A DNA stretch of 5,083 nucleotides from a bacterium. GTDB lineage: Bacteria > SM23-31 > JAUVVT01. This document shows, in pieces, positions 1 through 5,083 of the stretch. The notes below the pieces were generated by a model. The model searched no databases. It was given only the letters and a program-made list of their open reading frames with translations, and was not told the origin of the DNA. The position numbers and the translations under genes were made by a program. The stretch lies in the NCBI GenBank assembly GCA_030616165.1, contig JAUWXV010000267.1, forward strand, positions 1-5,083, in the 5' to 3' direction. Positions within the stretch are counted from its first letter, which is position 1. Each line of letters starts with the position of its first letter.

Positions 1-105
1 TTCTCGTTTTAAATGCCACACACCACCGTTTATAACATCCCTCGATATGATATATTTACAGGCAGTATTTTTTGCCATGTCATCTAATATATAAATTGTG
101 AACAC
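1..105 (-). CDS. Possible partial CDS at left edge, unidentified
   Basis: A minus-strand frame stays open from a GTG at 105-103, or an ATG at 78-76, to the window edge. From the ATG it gives 26 residues, starting MAKNTACKYII and ending NGGVWHLKRE, so the gene, if real, is cut off after its N-terminus. It lies 28 or 55 nt downstream of the response regulator stop on the same strand, so it could be a third operon member. No Shine-Dalgarno sequence precedes either start; the histidine kinase in this window also lacks one, so this does not exclude it. The GG-x3-L-K stretch loosely recalls the start of small DUF433-type antitoxin-like proteins, but the usual GTR that should follow is absent, so I assign no family. 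It may be a chance open frame or a decayed gene. Confidence 0.27.
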   Translation of the reverse strand, partial: MFTIYILDDMAKNTACKYIISRDVINGGVWHLKRE

Positions 106-133
106 TAATTGAAAATTTTAAGTAAGGAGGTTT

Positions 134-1504
134 TTAGAGTAAGCCGTAATTTTTCATTTTATTAAATAAAGTCTTACGACTGATTTTTAACAAATTTGCG
201 GTATTGGTTCGGTTGTTATGACATTTTTCCAGGGCTTTAATGATAAGTTCTTTTTCAATTTTCATACTTAATTGTTTAGTATATTCTTCCAGTCCTGTTT
301 TTTTTAAATCTGTTTCATCAGTCAATTCGGGATAACCACGAATTCGGAGTGGTAAATCTTCCGATTGAATCACTTCATCCTGAGCAACAATCATTGCACT
401 CTGAACAGCATTTTCTAAATCCCTGACATTTCCGGGCAAATTATAATCCTGCAGGTTACTCATGGCTGATTTAGAAATGCTCTTTATCTTAAGACCTAAT
501 TGTTTATTATATTTGTCTATAAAATGTTCTACTAATAATGGAATATCTTCCTTACGTTCGCGCACAGGTGGGACAGTGATTGTAAATATATTCAGGCGAT
601 AGAATAAGTCAAGGCGAAATGTCCCTTTTTTTACTTCTTCCTGTAAATCTTTATTAGTTGCAGCAATAAATCTCACATCAATAGGAATAGATTCCCTTCC
701 ACCAATACGGTTTATTTTTCTTTCATCCAGCACACGCAACAGTTTAACCTGAGCATCGAGAGGGAGTTCCCCTACTTCATCAAGAAATAGAGTACCACCA
801 TCAGCATGTTCGAACTTTCCGATTTTTCGTTCTTTAGCGTCGGTAAATGCCCCCTTTTCATAACCAAAAAATTCACTTTCCAACAAGTTTATCGGTATTG
901 CACCACAGTTAATTGCAACAAGCGGCTTGTCTCTTCTTTGACCGTGATAGTGGATGGCTCTTACAATGAGTTCTTTTCCCGTGCCGCTTTCTCCCTGTAT
1001 GAGTACAGTGGCATTTGTTTCACAAATGCGCTGCATCCGTTCAAACACCTTCTGCATTTTTGAACTGACACTAATTATATTTTTGAAGCTATACTTCTCC
1101 TGAAGCTGTTTCTTTAGATGAGAAATCTCTTCCGTTAAGCGGCTATGTTCCAGTGCACGGCGAATGATAATCAGTAATTCTTCGTTATCAAACGGTTTTG
1201 AAATATAGTCGTAAGCACCTTTTTTAATAGCCTCTACCGCAAGGGGTATGGAACCATAAGCAGTAAGAATAATAATGGACATGTCCGGGTGCTTTTCTTT
1301 TATATGGGTCATCGCTTCAATACCATTCATCCCGGGCATATTCTGATCCATTAAAATCAGTTCAGAATCAAAAGAGTCCACTACCTTTATTGCTTCTTCT
1401 CCATTGCCTACAGCCCTCACAGTATATCCTTCATCAGATAGAATTTGTGTTAAGATATTGCAAATTTTCTTTTCATCGTCAACGATTAAGATTTTTTGAG
1501 ACAT
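134..1504 (-). CDS. NtrC-family sigma54-dependent response regulator
   Basis: This 456-residue cytoplasmic protein is a two-component response regulator that activates transcription by sigma54 RNA polymerase. The receiver domain (about 1-120) has the acidic pair D9/D10, phospho-acceptor D53, T81 and K103. The AAA+ domain (about 143-385) has Walker A GESGTGKE (171-178), the L1 loop GAFTDA (218-223; consensus GAFTGA), Walker B TLFLDE with D242/E243, the [10 protein letters not shown] block (296-305) and the sensor II region [10 protein letters not shown] with R361. The last 32 or so residues form a Fis-type helix-turn-helix ([19 protein letters not shown]). Domain order and length are normal for the AtoC/ZraR/NtrC group, and every catalytic residue is present. 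The ATG is supported by GGAGA at 1513-1509, 4 nt upstream. The gene follows the histidine kinase by 83 nt on the same strand, so it is probably co-transcribed and phosphorylated by it. The divergent sigma54 promoter at 3151-3167 is its most obvious target (inference). The exact orthologue cannot be named. Confidence 0.96.
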   Translation of the reverse strand: MSQKILIVDDEKKICNILTQILSDEGYTVRAVGNGEEAIKVVDSFDSELILMDQNMPGMNGIEAMTHIKEKHPDMSIIILTAYGSIPLAVEAIKKGAYDYISKPFDNEELLIIIRRALEHSRLTEEISHLKKQLQEKYSFKNIISVSSKMQKVFERMQRICETNATVLIQGESGTGKELIVRAIHYHGQRRDKPLVAINCGAIPINLLESEFFGYEKGAFTDAKERKIGKFEHADGGTLFLDEVGELPLDAQVKLLRVLDERKINRIGGRESIPIDVRFIAATNKDLQEEVKKGTFRLDLFYRLNIFTITVPPVRERKEDIPLLVEHFIDKYNKQLGLKIKSISKSAMSNLQDYNLPGNVRDLENAVQSAMIVAQDEVIQSEDLPLRIRGYPELTDETDLKKTGLEEYTKQLSMKIEKELIIKALEKCHNNRTNTANLLKISRKTLFNKMKNYGLL

Positions 1505-1587
1505 TTTATCTCCACAAACTTAGTGCTAAATACAGATTGTTTTTTTTAAGGATCGATAGATTCTGACAGGACCAAAGGGAAGATTCT

Positions 1588-2883
1588 CTATTTCAATACA
1601 GGCAATGTAACATTAACTTTCGTTCCATGTTCCTCAGGTCTTTCGTTTTCAGTGTAACTTTCAATCTCAATATCACCCAAATGCTGTTGAATTATCCCGT
1701 ATGATATGGATAATCCCAGACCAGTTCCATCTTTTTTCGTAGTAAAAAACGGGTCAAAAATATGCTCGATATTTTCCTGTGGAATTCCTTCGCCTGAGTC
1801 CTGAAATATGATACAGAAAGAATATTGATGCTCCATAGTAAATTGTATAATCTTTTTATTTAAAGAAACAGAAATTTGGAGTTCACCATTATCATCCATT
1901 GCCTCCATGGCGTTCATAACTATGTTTAAAAAAACCTGTTTTAATTGGGATGGATCAGCCTTCAGATATTTTTGCGGAGCGTTGAAATTAAGGACAATTT
2001 TAATTTTTTGTTTCTTTGCTGTGGTTTCGACCAGAGTTAATGTTTGTTGAAGCAATAATTCTAAGTCCACTTGTTCGATTTTTGGCTTACTTGGCTTGGA
2101 AAAAGAGAGTAGCCCTTCGATGATTTCATTTATACGGTCAACTTCTTCTAATATCCCTGCAACCATCTTCCTTTTCGTCTGGTCTTTTAAATCCTTCTGA
2201 GAATATTGAATAGTACTTCGAATGGAGGTTAAGGGATTCCGTATCTCGTGTGCTGCACCTGCTGCCAGTTGACCTAAAGTAGCTAACCTGTCGGCGCGGT
2301 ACATTTTCATCAATCGTGACTTCTGCTGACGGTAGAGGTAAGCATTCTCAAAAGCTAATGCCGCCTGCCCCAGAAATATGTTAAGCAGTTCAATCTCTTC
2401 ATTATTAATCTTATCTCCGGAAGATTTTGGACTCAGGCAAACAAGGCCAATGACACGGTTCATTGCCATTAATGGAAATATGAAATCAATATTCGTCTTC
2501 TTTAGAATCTTTTGTTCGCGTTCGGCAAAATACAAAAATACTTCTGGTTTTTTAGAAATAATCAGATATGTTTGATTGACCGTGAACCAAAGAATAAGGG
2601 GATCATCGGGTAAAAAATAGATTTGATCGTTTTTTTGTGCTTCACCCCCCCTGACCTCAGCTAACTGAAAACGGTTGATATCCGGATTAAACAGATAAAT
2701 GAATATAGTATCCACTTGAATTATCTCACGAATTTTTGAGATAACATTATTTTTCAACTGGTCCAGGTCTACAATTAGCATAAGTGATCTGCTAAATTCA
2801 GTAAACGCCTGTCTGAATTCATCGTGTCTTTCGCGAATAGCCTTTCGCCAATAAGTTCGGAGACTATTTTTTAATGCATTCAT
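1588..2883 (-). CDS. Soluble GAF-domain sensor histidine kinase
   Basis: This 431-residue histidine kinase is the likely partner of the NtrC-type regulator downstream. A charged N-terminal helix (about 5-32) leads into a GAF-like sensor domain (about 35-180; core IQVDTIFIYLF and FPLMAMNRVIGLVCL). A short linker follows, then a HisKA domain with H-box AAHEIRNPLTS (H212 is the phospho-acceptor). The ATPase domain has the N-box NIVMNAMEAM (N320, N324), G1 DSGEGIP (362-368), F-box IFDPFFTTK (375-383) and G2 GTGLGLS (386-392). All motifs look intact. The sequence resembles NtrB/AtoS-type kinases that pair with sigma54 activators. I see no transmembrane segment or signal peptide, so it probably senses a cytoplasmic or membrane-proximal cue; the ligand is unknown. 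The ATG at 2883 is the first possible start after an in-frame TAA 12 nt upstream, but no clear Shine-Dalgarno sequence precedes it, so the start is less certain than the gene. It is the first gene of the minus-strand operon. Confidence 0.95.
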   Translation of the reverse strand: MNALKNSLRTYWRKAIRERHDEFRQAFTEFSRSLMLIVDLDQLKNNVISKIREIIQVDTIFIYLFNPDINRFQLAEVRGGEAQKNDQIYFLPDDPLILWFTVNQTYLIISKKPEVFLYFAEREQKILKKTNIDFIFPLMAMNRVIGLVCLSPKSSGDKINNEEIELLNIFLGQAALAFENAYLYRQQKSRLMKMYRADRLATLGQLAAGAAHEIRNPLTSIRSTIQYSQKDLKDQTKRKMVAGILEEVDRINEIIEGLLSFSKPSKPKIEQVDLELLLQQTLTLVETTAKKQKIKIVLNFNAPQKYLKADPSQLKQVFLNIVMNAMEAMDDNGELQISVSLNKKIIQFTMEHQYSFCIIFQDSGEGIPQENIEHIFDPFFTTKKDGTGLGLSISYGIIQQHLGDIEIESYTENERPEEHGTKVNVTLPVLK

Positions 2884-2956
2884 AAATAATACTTATGAAA
2901 ACTTTTTTAAAAAATCTAAAGTCTTATAAAAAGGGGAATTTAATTATCTATTGAAA

Positions 2957-2983
2957 ATTATAAAAAGAAGAATTAATAATCAA
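2957..2983 (-). promoter_or_regulatory. Weak sigma70-like promoter for the kinase-regulator operon
   Basis: On the minus strand a perfect TATAAT (2962-2957) is preceded by TTGATT (2983-2978) with a 15-bp spacer, shorter than the usual 16-18 bp. It would start transcription about 65-70 nt upstream of the kinase ATG. The region is so AT-rich that a TATAAT by chance is likely, so this is a candidate only. If real, it lies close beside the inverted repeats at 3000-3046, and the regulator could then also affect its own operon. Confidence 0.27.
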
Positions 2984-2999
2984 GTGAAAAATGAAATTA

Positions 3000-3044
3000 A
3001 ATGGGTAAATCAGGTTACAATCAATGAGTAATGGTTTACCCATT
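3000..3044. promoter_or_regulatory. 10-bp inverted repeat, candidate regulator-binding (enhancer) region
   Basis: AATGGGTAAA (3000-3009) and its exact reverse complement TTTACCCATT (3035-3044) face each other across 25 bp. Inside the left half, GTAA (3005-3008) and TTAC (3015-3018) form a smaller dyad. The element is centred about 155 bp upstream of the start site predicted for the sigma54 promoter, within the usual range for enhancers bound by NtrC-family activators. The neighbouring regulator carries a Fis-type HTH, which typically binds dyads as a dimer. The repeat is directly visible; its role as that regulator's site is inference. Confidence 0.5.
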
Positions 3045-3046
3045 AC
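3028..3046. promoter_or_regulatory. 7-bp-arm palindrome overlapping the larger inverted repeat
   Basis: GTAATGG (3028-3034) and CCATTAC (3040-3046) form a perfect hyphenated palindrome around TTTAC, 19 bp in all. Its right half shares bases with the right arm of the 3000-3044 repeat, so the two dyads are nested. The GTAA...TTAC ends recur in the dyad at 3005-3018, whose centre lies about 25 bp away. That pattern suggests two operator half-sets for one dimeric DNA-binding protein. It sits about 140 bp upstream of the predicted sigma54 start site. The function is inferred from position. Confidence 0.5.
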
Positions 3047-3150
3047 AACAATGAAATTGAATATAATGTTCCATTTATTGATGATAAATAGATGTTCTAA
3101 GTTTTTATTTAACAAATAATAAAACATATATAAAAAAATAATTAATGAAG

Positions 3151-3167
3151 TTGGCATATCTCTTGCA
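3151..3167 (+). promoter_or_regulatory. Sigma54 (-24/-12) promoter of the permease gene
   Basis: TTGGCATATCTCTTGCA matches the sigma54 consensus TGGCAC-N5-TTGCA closely. The invariant GG (3153-3154) and GC (3165-3166) are exactly 12 bp apart, which predicts a start site near 3178 and a leader of about 129 nt before the permease ATG at 3307. A sigma54-activator gene next door makes the match more convincing. A caveat is that the same TTGGCA followed 17 bp later by TATATG (3174-3179) could be read as a sigma70 promoter, although its -10 is poor. Confidence 0.75.
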
Positions 3168-3306
3168 ATAAATTATATGGGAAATAATATATTAATGCTT
3201 ACATTGAACGGAATCCTCGTTTAATATTTCCGCTAAAATTGAGTTAGTGATGGTAATTAACGAAAAAAATTATTAAATTTAAATTATTAATGGGAGAATA
3301 AAAGGT

Positions 3307-4812
3307 ATGATTTGGAGAATTGCAAGGAAGGAAGTTTTATCAAATATAATAACCTTTCGCTTTACTGTCGGCACGGTTCTTTTTTTGGCTTTGGTTGTTA
3401 CATTCACTACTGTCCTTATCAGCGATTATCGCCAAAAGATAGAAAGTTACAACGAGTTAGTTTCAAGGAACAGCAGTGAATTGAGACAATTGATGACTTA
3501 TCAGAATCTTAAGCCCACTGTTTATAAGCCCCCGGAAGTGCTTGCTGTCTTCAGCAAAGGTGTGGAGGAGAGTATGGGAAATTCGGTGCAAATCTCGATT
3601 GGCGAAGTGCCTATACCCAAAAGCGCCGCTTCCGCAAAGAATCCTCTACTTTCCATCTTTCCTGTTCTTGATATCGTTTTGATATTCAAACTTATCATAA
3701 GCATTCTTACCCTGCTTTTTGCGTACGATGCCATATCGGGTGAAAAAGAAGATAAAACCCTTGGATTGATGCTGGCAAACAATATTCCAAGGCATCAGGT
3801 GCTGTTTGGCAAATTCATCGGCGGTATGATAACTATATCTGTTCCAATAGCAATCGGATTTCTTGTGGGAGGAATAATACTTACGATTTCCCCGATGATA
3901 AGGTTGTCGTCATCTGATTGGTTTCGCATTGTTTTAATGTTTTTTGTTTCTCTTATTATGGTCGGCGTGCTTTTCAGTCTTGGACTATTTTTTTCCTCAA
4001 TGACCAGGCGAGCATCGGATTCGCTTATGCTTCTGTTGTTTATGTGGGTTTTGTTTATTCTTGTTATTCCCAATGTGAGCACATACTTAGCAGACCAGAT
4101 GAAACCTATCGAATCCCGTGAAAAAATTGATTCGCAGGTTCAGGAGATGTGGAGGGAATTCAATAAAGAAGTTAGAGATTTTGACAGAAAAAATCCTTCG
4201 AAAGGGAGCCATGTTACAAGCGATGAACAAGAACCATGGGGATGGTATCGTAAGTTCGCTACAAAAGGCTTAATTAGACGAGAACAGAAACTTAAGGCTT
4301 TTTCTGAACCTCTTAGAATAGAATATGCGGATAAAGCATGGCAGGCAGAGAGAAGTTATCTGGAAAGTCTAAATCAGCAGAAAAAATTTTCCGATATGCT
4401 TTCCTGCTTTTCACCCATATCGTTATATGAGATTTTGATTTCCGGACTGTCAAGAAGCGATGTGGCAAGTTTTGAGGGATTTTTTGAGCAAACCAGAGAA
4501 TATCGAAAACAGATTATAAATTATCTTTACAGTAAGAATGCTTTTTCTGTAATAAGATATATGGCAACTGTAAAAGAGGAGCATCTTTTTGACATTAGTA
4601 GCATGGAAGAATATGGTGTGCTTCGCGAAAAATATGACAGAGAAGAACCTTCGCCACTTAATATTGAAGACATTCCGCAGTTTCGGTATCAACCCGAAAG
4701 CGTTGCAGCAACCGTAAAGAGGATTCTTCCTGATATGGCACTTTTATGCATAATGGGGATTTTGTTTTTTTTCTGTGGATTTGTTGCTTTTTTGAAATAT
4801 GATGTTAGATAA
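3307..4812 (+). CDS. ABC-2 type transporter permease with large extracytoplasmic domain
   Basis: This 501-residue inner-membrane protein looks like the permease subunit of an ABC-2 type exporter (ABC2_membrane_2-like). About six membrane segments can be read: 19-39, 118-140, 170-193, 206-230, 238-260 and 475-495. After the second comes the family signature YDAISGEKEDKTLGLML, followed by IPRHQVLFGKFIGG, the cytoplasmic coupling region. A loop of about 75 residues follows segment 1, and a hydrophilic domain of about 210 residues lies between segments 5 and 6; both are probably extracytoplasmic. There is no nucleotide-binding domain, so it needs a separate ATPase, and none is encoded in this window. 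The ATG is preceded by GGGAG at 3292-3296, a slightly long 10-nt spacing. The gene diverges from the two-component operon and has a sigma54 promoter upstream, so it is probably controlled by that system. The substrate is unknown; relatives include lipid, drug and copper-related (NosY-like) exporters and gliding-type permeases. Confidence 0.9.
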   Translation: MIWRIARKEVLSNIITFRFTVGTVLFLALVVTFTTVLISDYRQKIESYNELVSRNSSELRQLMTYQNLKPTVYKPPEVLAVFSKGVEESMGNSVQISIGEVPIPKSAASAKNPLLSIFPVLDIVLIFKLIISILTLLFAYDAISGEKEDKTLGLMLANNIPRHQVLFGKFIGGMITISVPIAIGFLVGGIILTISPMIRLSSSDWFRIVLMFFVSLIMVGVLFSLGLFFSSMTRRASDSLMLLLFMWVLFILVIPNVSTYLADQMKPIESREKIDSQVQEMWREFNKEVRDFDRKNPSKGSHVTSDEQEPWGWYRKFATKGLIRREQKLKAFSEPLRIEYADKAWQAERSYLESLNQQKKFSDMLSCFSPISLYEILISGLSRSDVASFEGFFEQTREYRKQIINYLYSKNAFSVIRYMATVKEEHLFDISSMEEYGVLREKYDREEPSPLNIEDIPQFRYQPESVAATVKRILPDMALLCIMGILFFFCGFVAFLKYDVR

Positions 4813-4830
4813 CTAAAAGCTGTTAGTGCC

Positions 4831-4856
4831 ATGTTAAATAACATATGTTCTTTTTT
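4831..4856 (+). terminator. Weak terminator-like hairpin after the permease gene
   Basis: ATGTTA (4831-4836) and TAACAT (4839-4844) form a short AT-rich stem, followed after a few bases by a run of six T residues (4851-4856). It lies about 20 nt after the permease stop, in the right place for a Rho-independent terminator. The stem has very little G+C and the T run does not directly abut it, so termination would be inefficient. The call rests on position and shape only. Confidence 0.3.
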
Positions 4857-4962
4857 GTAATTTTTAAAAAAAAATTTGACTGGATTTAAGCATTTTTTTA
4901 ATGAGAAAATAAAAAAAGTTCCTTAATTTTTATGTTTGTATGATTTTCAAAAATATGTTAAC

Positions 4963-4996
4963 GGACAGAACGCTGCCTGCACACTGTGTTCTGTCC
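4963..4996. repeat. REP-like hairpin unit A
   Basis: GGACAGAAC (4963-4971) pairs perfectly with GTTCTGTCC (4988-4996), giving a 9-bp stem around a 16-nt loop that itself contains the small dyad ACAC-T-GTGT (4981-4989). It is far richer in G+C than the flanking spacer and shares its outer GGACAG/CTGTCC arms with unit B. That arm sharing suggests a dispersed palindromic element rather than a terminator, since no T run follows. Confidence 0.65.
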
Positions 4997-5042
4997 CTAC
5001 ATAATAATCATTTATGATTAAATATATTGTAGGGACAGGACA
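4987..5042. repeat. Inverted repeat joining hairpin units A and B
   Basis: The right arm of unit A, running on through CCCTACA (4987-5001), is complementary at 14 of 15 positions to TGTAGGGACAGGACA (5028-5042) at the left of unit B, with one G-T mismatch. The 26-nt spacer holds its own perfect hairpin, TAATCAT (5005-5011) and ATGATTA (5014-5020) around TT. The segment can therefore fold either as two separate hairpins or as one long stem with an inner stem, as in head-to-head REP pairs or miniature inverted-repeat elements. Confidence 0.65.
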
Positions 5043-5055
5043 TTGTCCTGTCCTT
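5031..5055. repeat. REP-like hairpin unit B, near-perfect palindrome
   Basis: The core is two tandem GGACA pentamers (5033-5042), one T, then two TGTCC pentamers (5044-5053): a perfect 10-bp inverted repeat with a single central base. A G:T and an A:T pair extend it to 5031-5055. No gene lies in the remaining 28 bases to the window edge. The repeat is seen directly; membership of a genome-wide family is inference. Confidence 0.7.
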
Positions 5056-5083
5056 CTGTATAAAGTAAAAGTTGATTTTATGT

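Noticed and set aside
62-76. A sigma54-like TGGCA...CTGCC on the minus strand near the left edge
   Set aside because: GG and GC are 13 bp apart instead of 12, the -12 element is poor, and it overlaps the start of the possible partial reading frame.
124-130. A perfect plus-strand AAGGAGG Shine-Dalgarno-like sequence
   Set aside because: No start codon with a usable open frame follows at a suitable distance, and the region just downstream is the antisense of the regulator's 3' end.
806-1063. An 85-codon plus-strand open frame opposite the regulator gene, and similar frames opposite the kinase and permease genes
   Set aside because: These are antisense or out-of-frame shadows of strongly supported genes, with no ribosome binding sites or recognisable domains.
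1558-1587. A 7-bp direct repeat, AGATTCT, in the kinase-regulator gap (1558-1564 and 1581-1587)
   Set aside because: It is short, occurs only twice and partly overlaps the region just after the kinase stop; no promoter or terminator structure accompanies it.
3062-3067. A plus-strand TATAAT upstream of the permease
   Set aside because: No reasonable -35 lies 16-18 bp upstream. TTTACC at 3035-3040 is 21 bp away, and the region is rich in chance TATA sequences.
2948-3157. A 69-codon minus-strand open frame in the divergent intergenic region
   Set aside because: Its product is an F/I/L/N/Y-rich string typical of translated AT-rich DNA, it has no ribosome binding site, and it runs through the inverted repeats and the sigma54 promoter.
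3195-3224. A 9-residue open frame (ATG to TAA) and a 5-bp stem (CGGAA/TTCCG, 3209-3232) in the permease leader
   Set aside because: Both are within chance expectation for an AT-rich leader of about 129 nt. There is no ribosome binding site, no run of regulatory codons and no riboswitch-like conserved core.

Overview
This AT-rich 5.1 kb window holds three complete genes: a two-component system on the minus strand and, divergent from it, an ABC-2 type membrane permease on the plus strand. A few codons of a possible fourth gene lie at the left edge. The sigma54-dependent regulator, weak Shine-Dalgarno sequences and low G+C fit a sigma54-using bacterium, perhaps Gram-negative and from an uncultivated environmental lineage. 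Nothing here fixes the phylum.

Layout. Positions 1-105 (minus) carry an open, truncated reading frame of uncertain reality. Positions 134-1504 (minus) encode an NtrC-family response regulator (receiver, AAA+ sigma54 activator, Fis-type HTH). Positions 1588-2883 (minus) encode its likely partner, a soluble GAF-domain histidine kinase, which is transcribed first. The 423-bp divergent intergenic region (2884-3306) holds a textbook -24/-12 sigma54 promoter pointing at the permease, overlapping inverted repeats about 140 bp upstream of the predicted start site, and a weak sigma70-like promoter toward the kinase. Positions 3307-4812 (plus) encode the permease. Positions 4813-5083 are non-coding: a weak terminator-like hairpin, then a compact pair of REP-like hairpins at 4963-5055.

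Working model (inference). The cytoplasmic GAF kinase phosphorylates the NtrC-like regulator. The regulator binds the inverted repeats in the divergent region and activates the sigma54 promoter of the permease gene, so regulator, enhancer, promoter and target form one compact module. No ABC ATPase lies in the window, so the permease must pair with one encoded beyond the right edge or elsewhere. The signal and the transported substrate cannot be deduced. I saw no CRISPR array, tRNA, rRNA, intact transposase or phage gene. The two observations most worth following are the self-contained sigma54 circuit and the REP-like hairpin pair; neither amounts to a demonstrably new system.
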